A DNA stretch of 64,000 nucleotides from assembly GCF_023101085.1 (NCBI RefSeq), contig NZ_CP064703.1:4464001-4528000 (forward strand), given 5' to 3'. Source of the DNA: Bradyrhizobium sp. 170. GTDB taxonomy: Bacteria > Pseudomonadota > Alphaproteobacteria > Rhizobiales > Xanthobacteraceae. The translations under genes were made by a program, and so were the position numbers. The notes beneath the pieces are model-generated. The model did not search any database and had not been told where the DNA came from. It was given only the letters and a program-made list of their open reading frames with translations. Below, piece after piece: positions 8,256 through 16,439 of the stretch. Position 1 is the stretch's first letter. The number at the start of each line of letters is the position of its first letter.

Positions 8256-9274
8256 GGGGCGACGTCGCTTGCGAGCTTCAGCAGATTGGCTGATGTCGCC
8301 GTCTTGGCGCTGTAGTCCTTCCAGGCGGTATCGCGCGCAATATCCCGCCACTTGCTGACGGTCGCCACGTCGAGCTTGCTGACATTGGCGCCGGCCTTCT
8401 CATAGACCTTCGCGACCTCGATATCGTCGTCCTGCGCACCCTTGCGGCCGAACGCTTCCAGTTCGCTGCCCACCGAAAGCAGGATGTCCTGCTGGTTTTT
8501 TGGCAGCTTGTCGAAGATCGCCTTCGACATCATCAGCGGCTCCAGCATGAACCAGTAGGAGGCGCCGGCGCCCGAGGTCAGCGACTTCGCGACCTCTTCG
8601 AGGCGGAACGAGATCAGGCTGGTGGAGGAGGTGATGCCGGCGTCACAGGCGCCGGTCTGCATCGCGGCGTAGATTTCGTTCGACGGGACCGACAGCACGG
8701 CTGCTCCCGCGGTCTGCAGCACCATGTCCATCTCGCGCGAGCCGCCGCGCACCTTCAGCCCCTTGGCGTCTTCAGGAGCGACGATCGGCCTGGAGCGGCT
8801 GGCGACGCCGCCGGCCTGCCAGACCCAGGTCAAAAGGATGATGCCCTTGTCGGCGAGGAAGTCGGTCAGCGCCTTGCCGACCGGCTCCTTCTTCCAGCGC
8901 AGGCCCTGGTCGTAGGTCGCGACCAGGCCCGGCATCAGGCCGATATTGGTCTCCGGCAATTCACTGCCGGCATACGGCATCGGGTAGAGACTGATATCGA
9001 GCGCGCCTTTGCGCATCGCCGAGAACTGCGCGTTGGTCTTGATCAGCGAGGAGTTCGGATAGATCTCGGCTGCGATCTCGCCGCCAGAGCGCTTGGCGAT
9101 TTCGGCGGCGAACGTGCGGCACAGCCGGTCGCGGAAGTCGCCCTTGTTGATGGTGCCACCCGGGAACTGGTGCGAGATCTTCAGTGTCGTGGCGGCATGG
9201 GCGGTACCGGTGCCGAAACGAAGGACGGCGGGCGCGGCAAGTGCGGATGCGATGACATGGCGGCGTGTGAGCAT
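8252..9274 (-). CDS. TRAP transporter solute-binding protein (DctP family), second locus
   Basis: 340 residues. Signal MLTRRHVIASALAAPAVLRF followed by GTAHAATTLK, again with two arginines. The mature protein begins LKISHQFPGGTINKGDF and contains KGLKVRGGSREMDMVLQTAG, the substrate-arginine region of DctP proteins. It is unrelated at close range to the DctP at 4100-5083. It overlaps a 76-codon permease remnant instead of full dctQ and dctM genes, so it may be an orphan binding protein or may work with a permease encoded elsewhere. Confidence 0.9.
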   Translation of the reverse strand: MLTRRHVIASALAAPAVLRFGTGTAHAATTLKISHQFPGGTINKGDFRDRLCRTFAAEIAKRSGGEIAAEIYPNSSLIKTNAQFSAMRKGALDISLYPMPYAGSELPETNIGLMPGLVATYDQGLRWKKEPVGKALTDFLADKGIILLTWVWQAGGVASRSRPIVAPEDAKGLKVRGGSREMDMVLQTAGAAVLSVPSNEIYAAMQTGACDAGITSSTSLISFRLEEVAKSLTSGAGASYWFMLEPLMMSKAIFDKLPKNQQDILLSVGSELEAFGRKGAQDDDIEVAKVYEKAGANVSKLDVATVSKWRDIARDTAWKDYSAKTATSANLLKLASDVAP

Positions 9275-9676
9275 GGTTTAATCCCTGCAAATAATTGTTG
9301 GGTCGGCGATCCGGACCGGCTTCAGCCCAGTTCGTCGGCCTTCATCCGAAGTGCTCTGGTCTGATAGTTCGAGGCGGTGTGATAGGTCGAGGCGGCACGC
9401 GACGGCAAGCCCGGATTCCAGCCCTCAGACCAAAGCCTGATACCGCTGCGGCGCACGCCCGGGAAAAGCCGTTCGCAAAAGAGTCAGTCGACAATACGTC
9501 CAACGCGGGGCACTCGCGGAGCGTTAGCCGCCGTCGTTTGCCTGCTTCAACTATCCGTGACAACGCGAGAACTTTGGGATGTGGCCGGTAACAAACCCGG
9601 CCGCGGCATCGTCGTTGGGGGAAGCGGCAGACGTCGCTTTCGAGAAACCAACTTGAACCCAAAGGACGACCACCCC
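9275..9676. other. Intergenic region, no gene seen; short hairpin in 5' leader
   Basis: No convincing coding frame. A GGCCGG / CCGGCC hairpin (9583-9602) lies about 75 bases upstream of the MXKDX gene and could be part of its leader. No clear sigma-70 promoter could be placed by eye. Confidence 0.5.
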
Positions 9677-9916
9677 ATGACCACCACGACCCGTATCGGC
9701 CTCGGCCTGTCTGCCGCGCTCGTTTCGCTCGGCCTTGCGTTCGCGCCGGCCGTCTTCGCTCAGGACAAGATGGGCAAGGACGACGGCATGAAGAAGGAAT
9801 CGATGTCCAAGGACGCGATGAAGAAAGACGACGGCATGATGAAAAAGGACGGCATGAAGCACGATGGCATGATGAAAGACGGCATGAAAAAAGACGACGG
9901 CATGAAAAAGAACTAA
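9677..9916 (+). CDS. Pentapeptide MXKDX repeat protein
   Basis: 79 residues. The signal peptide (MTTTTRIGLGLSAALVSLGL, ending AVFAQ) is followed by a low-complexity tail of MKKDGM / MKKDD-type units covering residues about 28-79, rich in Met, Lys and Asp. This matches the small exported MXKDX repeat family known from proteobacteria. Its function is unknown; metal binding by Met and Asp is a reasonable guess but not established. ATG 9677 is used because it starts the signal peptide; the open frame extends to 9557 without support. Confidence 0.85.
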   Translation: MTTTTRIGLGLSAALVSLGLAFAPAVFAQDKMGKDDGMKKESMSKDAMKKDDGMMKKDGMKHDGMMKDGMKKDDGMKKN

Positions 9917-10159
9917 AGCCGCGCCGTCATTCCCTGCGACAAGCGCAAAGCGTTTGTGCAAGGGAGCGATGCTCAAGCATCGGCCCCGGAGGTTCGAGAT
10001 TTCCCCGATGCGCCATTGTGCATCCCCGATGCGCTATTGCGCATCTTGGGGTCCGGCGCTCACGCACCAGCCGAAATGACGGGGAGGGCCGAATCTGTGT
10101 CACCGGCAAGAGACGGCGGTACACGTTTTGACCGCTCCTCTTGCCTAATTTCTTCTTGC
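9917..10159. repeat. Intergenic region with palindromic repeat fragments
   Basis: Between the MXKDX and DUF6481 genes. It contains GCGCCATTGTGCATC and GCGCTATTGCGCATC, two near-identical direct units at about 10011-10044, preceded by GGTTCGAGATTTCCCCGATG and followed by GAAATGACGG. This resembles another dispersed intergenic repeat of the Bradyrhizobium group. No gene is seen. Confidence 0.55.
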
Positions 10160-10513
10160 CTACTTCTTCTTGCCCTTGCCTTTGCGGGCGGCGTAACGGG
10201 CGTCGCGCTTGGCCTTCTGCTCGGCCTCCAGCGCCTCCTGTCTGGCGGCCTCTTCTTCCTTTTCGCGCGCGATCCTGGCGGCTTCCACCGCGGCGGCCTC
10301 GGCCTCGCGACGTTTCTGCTCGGCCCTTTCGGCTTCCTTGGCTTCTCTTGCCTTGGCGCGCGCGGCGGCCTGGGCTTCGCGCTCGGCCTGGCGGCGCTTC
10401 ACCTCGGGATCATCGGGCCCCGGCTGGGCGCGAAACTTGTTCAGAATGTTCTGCCGCGCCTGCATCGCGGCCTTCTGGCGGTCCGCGAAGTTCGGTTCCT
10501 TGAATCCACTCAT
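10160..10513 (-). CDS. DUF6481 family protein (charged, coiled coil)
   Basis: 117 residues. N-terminus MSGFKEPNFADRQKAAMQAR, then a long Ala/Glu/Lys/Arg-rich stretch (about residues 35-105) predicted to form one continuous helix or coiled coil, ending KGKGKKK. The N-terminal motif and composition match DUF6481. No signal peptide and no membrane segment, so cytoplasmic; the lysine-rich end could touch nucleic acid. Function unknown. Confidence 0.8.
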   Translation of the reverse strand: MSGFKEPNFADRQKAAMQARQNILNKFRAQPGPDDPEVKRRQAEREAQAAARAKAREAKEAERAEQKRREAEAAAVEAARIAREKEEEAARQEALEAEQKAKRDARYAARKGKGKKK

Positions 10514-10639
10514 AAAAGAGGCCTTGTCGCTTTCACTTTCGGGGTTGGACGCGCCAAACGCGCGGAATGGGGCCTAGGTAAGTGAACCCGAGGCAAAATG
10601 CCAGCGTCGAATGGGGCCGGTAGAGCAGGGGAGGCTTGC

Positions 10640-10822
10640 GTGAACAGCAAATGGCTCAAACTGATGCTGATGAGCGGGATTACGTCAGCCTGGCTGCTCT
10701 ACGGGATGGCAACGGCGACCGAAGCCCTGAGCCGGGCGCTGGCGATCCTGCAATATGGGCTGCTCGCCTGCGCGCTGATTGGCCTGGTCGGCTCGCTGGC
10801 GATGCTCGCTTCGGAAAAGTGA
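10640..10822 (+). CDS. Small inner-membrane protein, unknown function
   Basis: 60 residues starting at GTG 10640 (VNSKWLKLMLMSGITSAWLL read with fMet). A good ribosome-binding site, GGGGAGG, ends six bases before it, which decides this start over ATG 10598. Two hydrophobic segments (residues about 5-22 and 32-55) suggest a two-helix membrane protein. No family recognised. Confidence 0.65.
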   Translation: MNSKWLKLMLMSGITSAWLLYGMATATEALSRALAILQYGLLACALIGLVGSLAMLASEK

Positions 10823-10832
10823 CCGCACTGTC

Positions 10833-11048
10833 CTAGACGTTATCGCGACGCCCACCGGGTCCGAGCACGCGTGCCACCGTCATCGCCGTCATCGCAATCC
10901 GGTCCGCGGTCCGCTGCGCCTCCAGCCTGTCGCGGGCATTTTCCCTGATCATGGTCTCGATCAGTTCGAGCCGCTTGGTCTCGTCGACCGCTTCTGACAG
11001 CAATTGCTTGTACCTGATGTAGTCGTAGATCGCTTCCTGCTTGTCCAT
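10833..11048 (-). CDS. Small soluble hypothetical protein
   Basis: 71 residues from MDKQEAIYDYIRYKQLLSEA. The sequence is helical and highly charged (DETKRLELIETMIRENARDR), without signal or membrane segment. The frame opens at 11072, but ATG 11048 gives a cleaner N-terminus. It converges with the small membrane-protein gene ending at 10822. No function can be assigned. Confidence 0.6.
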   Translation of the reverse strand: MDKQEAIYDYIRYKQLLSEAVDETKRLELIETMIRENARDRLEAQRTADRIAMTAMTVARVLGPGGRRDNV

Positions 11049-11244
11049 CGCACGCCCCGCACACGCGCTCACCCCGAACGCGCAGTGTCGATCAAGGGTT
11101 GTGATTCCGCAACGGATTTACGCGAGTTATACCCATTTCCGCATCCGTCGGGCTCGCGCACAAACCCGTGTAGTGTGAACCTGTTCACAGGGGCCGTGGC
11201 GGGTCGTTCCTATCTTCCGGGCTTCTCAAACAGGAGCGACCGCC

Positions 11245-11487
11245 ATGCCCCACAATTGGTGGACCCGCAAATACCTCGTTCTCGCCGCCGCCGTCGCGCT
11301 GGCCTTCTTAGGCTTCATCGTGATCGGCGTGTCCTATCCCGAGCCAGCCGCCAGCGCCGCTCTCGGTCCGGACTGGCAGTGCAGCCGGCTGGCCTTCGTC
11401 TTCACGACCTGCAGCCGGGCCAAGCACAGCCAGTCCGCGTCCGTCCGCGTCGCCAGAAGCGCGGTGTGCGGACGTCTGCGGACGTAA
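11245..11487 (+). CDS. Small membrane-anchored or secreted hypothetical protein
   Basis: 80 residues. MPHNWWTRKYLVLAAAVALA and on through FLGFIVIGVSYPEP forms one N-terminal membrane segment or uncleaved signal. Two cysteines (CSRLAFVFTTC) follow and may form a disulphide in the periplasm. AGGAG lies ten bases before ATG 11245. No family recognised. Confidence 0.6.
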   Translation: MPHNWWTRKYLVLAAAVALAFLGFIVIGVSYPEPAASAALGPDWQCSRLAFVFTTCSRAKHSQSASVRVARSAVCGRLRT

Positions 11488-11551
11488 TAGGATCTGGCCG
11501 GAAACGGGTTGGGCAGAACTGGAGTTTTCCACGCAAAAACTGTCTCGTCTT

Positions 11552-11833
11552 GTGGTGGCCGTGTCGGCGGCAGCTCTCGTGTTCCTGCCGGCCGGCGCCG
11601 CGCTGTCGCAGGGCGCTCCGAGCGGCGGGACCGCGCCTGCGGCAACGTCCACTGCCGCGCCGGAAACCACGGCTCCTGAAAAGGAGAAGGCGGCGCCGAA
11701 GAAAAAGAAGCCGGCCAAGATGACCCGGCAGCAGGAGATCGACCGTTCGGTCGACCGTGGCACGGTGCCCGCACGTTACCGGAACTCGGTGCCGAAAGAG
11801 TATCACCAGTATATTCCGTTCGATAAGCGGTAG
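11552..11833 (+). CDS. Small secreted hypothetical protein
   Basis: At least 93 residues from GTG 11552. The N-terminus (VVAVSAAALVFLPAGAALSQ) is a signal peptide, followed by an Ala/Thr/Pro/Lys-rich linker (residues about 22-55) and a conserved-looking C-terminal block, RQQEIDRSVDRGTVPARYRN and KEYHQYIPFDKR. The frame is open further upstream without an ATG, so the exact start is uncertain. Probably periplasmic. No function known. Confidence 0.6.
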   Translation: MVAVSAAALVFLPAGAALSQGAPSGGTAPAATSTAAPETTAPEKEKAAPKKKKPAKMTRQQEIDRSVDRGTVPARYRNSVPKEYHQYIPFDKR

Positions 11834-12187
11834 AACGCAGCGATCCGGATTGGCTCGTTGCGCTAGCAACGATGGCCGGGCAGAGTTTTGCGGTCTTGCG
11901 CGCGGGATACACGCAAGGAATATGCACACGTGCATCCCACCGTACTCATACGGATTGGCTGCGCGCGCACGGCGCATCTATAACGACGTCGCTTGCAGCG
12001 GGGGGCGGGCGTTCGTTCATCACGACGAACGCTACCACTGGAGGCCACGAGGCCCGGACTCCTAGGCACTCCGGGCCTCGTCTACTCCTCATCGCAGCGG
12101 CCGAGCCGCTTCCGCCGCTCGAACCGCTTCATCGGCACAATCACATCGGAAAAGCGCAAACGCAGCACGCGGTCATCGGGCCGACGA
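11834..12187. other. Intergenic region with two consecutive strong hairpins, possible small RNA
   Basis: No gene seen. CGTTCGT / ACGAACG (12009-12030, loop of 8) is followed by a perfect 11-bp inverted repeat CGAGGCCCGGA / TCCGGGCCTCG (12047-12057 and 12069-12079, loop of 11). Neither has a T-run, so a factor-independent terminator is not proven. The paired hairpins fit a structured small RNA or a bidirectional transcription end between the flanking genes. Confidence 0.4.
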
Positions 12188-12274
12188 TCAAAGCGATCCG
12201 AGGAATTGCCAGATGATCAGCAGCACCACGATCACCAGCACGACATAGATGATCTTGCGGACGGTCCCGCTCAT
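12188..12274 (-). CDS. 28-residue single-helix membrane microprotein
   Basis: Starts MSGTVRKIIYVVLVIVVLLI and ends WQFLGSL. One helix with positive N-terminal residues, so it is probably inserted in the inner membrane. The ribosome-binding site GGAAG sits seven bases before ATG 12274 and is strong for this genome, which supports real translation despite the small size. No family assigned. Confidence 0.65.
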   Translation of the reverse strand: MSGTVRKIIYVVLVIVVLLIIWQFLGSL

Positions 12275-12448
12275 CGCACTTCCTTTCGTCTTCGCGCGCT
12301 GAAAGCGATGTCGGCATTCGGTCGCCCGGGTTTCAACGCCAGTGACGGGCCCGTCGGTCAGGCCGGGGCGCCGGGGTCGGAGTTCCAAATTCACCTTAAG
12401 TTGCCGTTTTGCTCCGACGGCCGGATTTCGATGCTAAGGGTTAGCCCC

Positions 12449-12637
12449 ATGTGGAACGGTTGGAAAAAAGCGGCCATCGGATTGAGCGCGCTGCTCGCCT
12501 TCGTACTCCTGGAGTTGATGGCGGTCATCGGCGGCGTTGCCGTATTCCTGGGCCTTGTCATGGACGTGGATTTGCCGTTCTTCGCAGCCTCCGAGGAATT
12601 AGCCGTCCGGACGGCTCGCCCTGACCAACAGCCATGA
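12449..12637 (+). CDS. Small membrane protein, unknown function
   Basis: 62 residues from ATG 12449 (MWNGWKKAAIGLSALLAFVL). One or two hydrophobic segments cover residues about 8-45; the tail is hydrophilic. AAGGG lies nine bases before the ATG. The open frame extends to 11993 but the upstream part crosses the hairpin region and the divergent microprotein gene, so the short form is preferred. Confidence 0.55.
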   Translation: MWNGWKKAAIGLSALLAFVLLELMAVIGGVAVFLGLVMDVDLPFFAASEELAVRTARPDQQP

Positions 12638-13013
12638 GACAGGGAAACGTGTCGAAGGCGCTCGGTTCCCAACTCGGGGATTCCAGCCCAGTTTTTGCGC
12701 CGTTTCGGTTCCCTTGAAGCCCGGATGCCAGCGCCAAACATGACCGCGATCATAAAAATCGTTATGTTTCAACGGCTTTTTAAATTCTCTTTAAGTTAGA
12801 AATGAGTTCCTTATCAAGCCGCACCGCCGCGCGGCCCGAATAGCCGGGCGCCGCCCCTACACCTACCCCAGGGAGACGAGCGCTCGGCTATTGTGGGCAC
12901 CTCACCAGCTTGGCCGCTTTCCGCCAGCGCACCCAGGATTGCGGCGGGCAAACGCGGCCGCGCTTCCCCGGGCTAACCGCCGGCCGCTTGCCGATCCCGC
13001 CCGGTGTTTCGGA
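12638..13013. other. Intergenic region, no gene seen
   Basis: A 376-base gap. The segment 12750-12815 is clearly A+T-richer than its surroundings (TTTTTAAATTCTCTTTAAG) and may hold a promoter or a transcript end. The rest is G+C-rich without a credible frame. Confidence 0.45.
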
Positions 13014-13862
13014 CTACCGGGCCCCCCAGCGGTAGTTCAGGCCGACGCGCAGAATGTTGTCGGTAATGTGCGAACTGTATCTGCTGGTCAGCAAGCCGCC
13101 GCTGAGACCGGTGACCGGCGTGACGAATGCACCGGTTACGTCCCCGAGATCGACATAGAGATATTCGAGCCTGGCGGTCCAGTTTCCGCTGACGACGCCC
13201 TCGATGCCGGCTCCGATCGTCCATCCGACGCGCGTGGTGGTGCTGCTCGCCGATCCCGCGACAGGCGTCAGCGTAAACACGTTGGTACCCTGCGTTCCCG
13301 TGATGTTTGTGCCGGCGACCGTGTTGGTCGTCGTGATCTCGCCATACGCCAGACCGCCGGTGACATACGCCAGCACCGTCGGGGTCACCGTGGAGCCGAT
13401 GCGCCCGCGGACGGTGCCGAACCAGTTCAGCTTCTGGCTGATGTCGCTTGTAACCGGGAAAGCCGCGACGTTGAACGGCGTGGTGTCGCCGATGTGCCCG
13501 GTGGAGCAGGCGCTGTTCAGCGTCGCCACCGATGTCAGCGCGCCGCCTGCGCAAGCGGCGGCCCCGCGGCCCTTCTGGTCCGAACCCTGGAAATCGGCCT
13601 CGAGGCCGAACACCCACTTGTTGTCGAATTGCCAGTTGTAACCGAGCTGACCGCCGCCGATCACGCCGTTCATGTCGTTTCGCGTGTCCGCCGAGCTGAC
13701 CGTTGTCCCCGCATCGGTGAACCAGAGCGTGCTGGCAGAGCGGCCCCAGCTGTAGCCGACATTGCCGCCGAGGTAGAACCCGGTCCAGTTATAGATGGGA
13801 TTGGCGAGGGCGCCGGTTGCGCTGACGGCGAGAGCGGAAATCGCGACTGCTAGCTTCTTCAT
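13014..13862 (-). CDS. Outer-membrane beta-barrel protein (Omp25/Omp31-like porin family)
   Basis: 282 residues. Signal peptide MKKLAVAISALAVSATGALA, then NPIYNWTGFYLGGNVGYSWG, the classic first strand of alphaproteobacterial Omp25/31-type barrels. Internal strands include QLGYNWQFDNKWVFGLEADF and the protein ends LRVGLNYRWGAR, a normal outer-membrane insertion end though with two residues after the last aromatic. ATG 13862 is preferred over 13919 because the signal peptide starts there. A broken relative lies at 20488-20985. Confidence 0.9.
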   Translation of the reverse strand: MKKLAVAISALAVSATGALANPIYNWTGFYLGGNVGYSWGRSASTLWFTDAGTTVSSADTRNDMNGVIGGGQLGYNWQFDNKWVFGLEADFQGSDQKGRGAAACAGGALTSVATLNSACSTGHIGDTTPFNVAAFPVTSDISQKLNWFGTVRGRIGSTVTPTVLAYVTGGLAYGEITTTNTVAGTNITGTQGTNVFTLTPVAGSASSTTTRVGWTIGAGIEGVVSGNWTARLEYLYVDLGDVTGAFVTPVTGLSGGLLTSRYSSHITDNILRVGLNYRWGAR

Positions 13863-13994
13863 GGAAAAGCCACCAAAAAAATAGGATTGCGCGAAACCGG
13901 TCCAGACTATCGGATTCATGCGCGAACGATGTCACCTGGCAGCAACAGCCGCGCAGTTTAGCCAACAGCCTGAAGGCGAGTCAGGCTTCGCTTG

Positions 13995-14411
13995 CTACTC
14001 GTAGCCGGCGCGACGCACGGTGACGCGGCACAAGCCATCGCAGCCGATCTGGCGCGCGGCGCCGAGCGAGAAGTCGAGAACCCGACCGCGGGCGTAGGGG
14101 CCGCGGTCCTGCACCGGGCAGCGGATCTTCTTGCCGTTCTCGAGATTGGTGACGACGAAGATGGTGCCGAACGCTTCGGTGCGATGCGCGCAGGAGACCT
14201 CGTTGGCCTTGAAGCGCTTGCCGCGCGCGTCCCACTTGTCCTCCCAGTAGACGGAGGCTTCCTGATCGTCAGCCGGCGGCCGGGCGATCCGCCCCATCCA
14301 CTTTTCCTGAAAGGTGTCGGCGCATGCGTGTGACGAGGTCAGCGCCAGAGCAAGCGCCGCAAGCCGCAGCCTGGAAGCACCGCGGCCTTCGCGGTGGCGA
14401 CACCCTGCCAT
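13995..14411 (-). CDS. RlpA-like double-psi beta-barrel protein
   Basis: 138 residues with a signal sequence (LAALALALTSSHACA). The mature part shows the septal-ring RlpA fold: KWDARGKRFKANEVSCAHRT, EAFGTIFVVTNLENGKKI, then VQDRGPYARGRVLDFSLGAA with the DRGP and D-x-S motifs, ending GLCRVTVRRAGYE. RlpA proteins bind or cleave denuded peptidoglycan. Here there is no SPOR domain, so septal targeting is not expected. Four cysteines in the mature part could pair in the periplasm. Confidence 0.8.
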   Translation of the reverse strand: MAGCRHREGRGASRLRLAALALALTSSHACADTFQEKWMGRIARPPADDQEASVYWEDKWDARGKRFKANEVSCAHRTEAFGTIFVVTNLENGKKIRCPVQDRGPYARGRVLDFSLGAARQIGCDGLCRVTVRRAGYE

Positions 14412-14903
14412 GACGACAACATTCTGTTGCGGGCGGGCTTAGGCCCGCCGGAGGTTCCATGCGCACGTTCCTGTTCGACTTTGGCGCTGGCGTGGCGGGG
14501 GCAGGGCGGCATTGCGCCGAATTGGGTAACCCGGATGATCTCGCACGGCGAAAATAGCGAGAATAATATGTGCTTCGCCGCCGCCGCCCGCCCGCGCAGC
14601 GAGCTCGCATACACGGGATGATGCGCGAACAGCGGATCGAAATGCGGTTGCGGTTAGGGAACCGTCAACAAGAGGCGCTTAACTTCTGGTCTTCAGGATG
14701 CCTCGCACGTAGCGCGGCCAATCTATCACCAGTTGTAAGAGGAAATTGAGGTGCGCCATCAAGAAAATTCGTTATGGTTGTGTTGTGAGACGAAGCCAAC
14801 CGTCTGGAACTTTTCGGCCCGAAAGACGTTCTGAATCGGCCTTATTGTGCTCATGTTTTCTGCCAACGATGAGAGCTGCATCGAATCATGATTGGGGACG
14901 GTC
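14412..14903. other. Intergenic region; right end is a leader shared with the second H-NS gene
   Basis: No convincing gene. The last 85 bases (about 14820-14903) are strongly similar to 18015-18099 in front of the second H-NS-like gene, including GCCAACGATGAG and CGAATCATGATTGGGGAC. Conservation up to the start codon suggests a duplicated promoter/leader. The left part shows nothing recognisable. Confidence 0.6.
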
Positions 14904-15227
14904 GTGAACCGGAATAACTTCAAATCGATGTCCACGGATGAGTTGTGGGCACTGCACGAGGAAATCGCTTCCAGGCTTGCAGCCTCGCTGCTCGCGGAGA
15001 AGCGCGTACTCGAAAATCGCCTGAAGCAACTTAAGGGTGGCGTCGAAACTGAGCGCGAGAGTTCGTCGACAGGGAAGCGCCCATATCCAACCGTCGTTCC
15101 GAAGTTTCGGAATCCAGACCGGCCGTCCGAGACTTGGGCGGGACGAGGAAAGACGCCGCGTTGGCTTGCTGCAAAGTTGAAATCCGGCAAGCGGATCGAC
15201 GACTTCCGTATCAGGCAGGTAGCATAG
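14904..15227 (+). CDS. H-NS family nucleoid-associated protein, copy 1
   Basis: 107 residues. The N-terminal coiled-coil oligomerisation part (MSTDELWALHEEIASRLAAS) is followed by a linker and the C-terminal DNA-binding block YPTVVPKFRNPDRPSETWAG plus RGKTPRWLAAKL, typical of alphaproteobacterial H-NS/HvrA-type proteins. Such proteins bind curved A+T-rich DNA and silence genes. Start is GTG 14904, set by alignment with the paralogue at 18100, whose start is ATG at the same place. The flanking leader is duplicated too. Confidence 0.88.
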   Translation: MNRNNFKSMSTDELWALHEEIASRLAASLLAEKRVLENRLKQLKGGVETERESSSTGKRPYPTVVPKFRNPDRPSETWAGRGKTPRWLAAKLKSGKRIDDFRIRQVA

Positions 15228-15429
15228 GAAGATTTGCAGCCGGGTCGGTTGCGGCGTGCTTGCACTTTGGCCAATCCAGGAATTGGCGACGTGGAGCCTG
15301 CGGATGCCGTGCCGACCTGCTGCGGGTCGCTAATGCGCGCGAGCTCTTGAATGCGCGCGCGTTGCTGGCTGCTCGGCTTGCAAGGCCTTCAGGCGTTTCG
15401 CCAACATCTCTGGTGATATCGCTCTGGAT

Positions 15430-15738
15430 TCAGATACTGGCGTCCCGCTCGCACTTCAGATCACCTTGGCTTGGACCTTGGTCTGGACCTTGGCGCTCGG
15501 GATTGAGTGTCTTTTCGGCATACGCTTCCAGGGCTCTGACAATTCCCATGCGCGCAAACAGCATGGGTCCGCGATCTTCGGCGGCATCGATGAGCATCTG
15601 GACGGCAAGCCGCCATTCCTGACAATCACGTTCGGGCTGAGGAAGCTTCCTGATGTAGTCGGCGGCGTCTCGCAGGGTTTGCGCAGGCGGTCCCTCCGGG
15701 AGAGGGACAGGCTGAGCGAACGGACGATCCCAGGACAT
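15430..15738 (-). CDS. Small hypothetical protein
   Basis: 102 residues starting MSWDRPFAQPVPLPEGPPAQ, with a helical middle (TLRDAADYIRKLPQPERDCQ, then WRLAVQMLIDAAEDRGPMLF and RMGIVRALEAYAEK). CTGGAG lies six bases before ATG 15738, a good ribosome-binding site. Soluble and cytoplasmic by sequence. Resembles small conserved Bradyrhizobium proteins of unknown function. Confidence 0.7.
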   Translation of the reverse strand: MSWDRPFAQPVPLPEGPPAQTLRDAADYIRKLPQPERDCQEWRLAVQMLIDAAEDRGPMLFARMGIVRALEAYAEKTLNPERQGPDQGPSQGDLKCERDASI

Positions 15739-15925
15739 ACTGAACTCCAGTCATAGACACCGAACCGCCCCAGGGCGGGAGAGACGCGCCCGAACGGTCA
15801 ACCCCGCTTGGGTCGTGTTCCGGAGGAACCGGAAGCACGGGGATTCGACGCGGAGTTTTGATGTTAGTTCCATTGCCCCCGGGCTGTTTGTTCACCGTGA
15901 GCCCAATTCCCCGAGTTCCGCGCGA

Positions 15926-16177
15926 TCAGTTTTGAAACGCAACGCCGACGAAATCGCCTTGCCGCCAGATCACGCGGCATTCGCGAACGTTGTGAAAATT
16001 GTCGAAGCTCAACTCGAAATCCAGCGGCAGCAAATTGAGGGTGTGGAGTTCGATTCCGGCCCCGGAATTCGTGACGTCCTGAACGCGGCAGGTCAAGACA
16101 CCGCGCTGCGCGTCAAAGAACAGCAGCGCGTCTTTCGAGATCGTCGTCCTCGTCACAGATCGGCGTTCTAATTCCAT
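15926..16177 (-). CDS. Single-domain PilZ protein (probable c-di-GMP binder)
   Basis: 83 residues. It carries RSVTR (RxxxR) at residues 6-10 and DVTNSGAG (D/N-x-S/T-x-x-G) near residue 34, the two c-di-GMP contact motifs of PilZ domains, followed by the expected beta-strand pattern through VIWRQGDFVGVAFQN. It would act as a cytoplasmic c-di-GMP receptor; partners are unknown. A second single-domain PilZ gene lies at 34512. Confidence 0.8.
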   Translation of the reverse strand: MELERRSVTRTTISKDALLFFDAQRGVLTCRVQDVTNSGAGIELHTLNLLPLDFELSFDNFHNVRECRVIWRQGDFVGVAFQN

Positions 16178-16439
16178 TCGGAGCTACCAATAGTTCACGC
16201 CAGGCCCCAACAAGCAGAGGCTAGCGAATTGTGCGCAGGCGGCAATCAGGTTCGGCCTTCTTCGTAAACAATCAATTTTAATCATCGCGGAAAGTCGCGT
16301 TCCACGAGGGAGAGCCGCCGTCGTCAGGGCGGTGGAGTGGCGGCTTAGGCACAGCTCCGCCTGTTCCGCGTGCGGAACTCCAAATGGGGCTTGATGCGCC
16401 AGTGAAAGCCAGCCTCTCTTAATGCGCAGAGGGAATCAT

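Noticed and set aside
14460..14558. 32-codon ORF starting MRTFLFDFGAGVAGAG
   Set aside because: No ribosome-binding site, no recognisable feature and no support from context.
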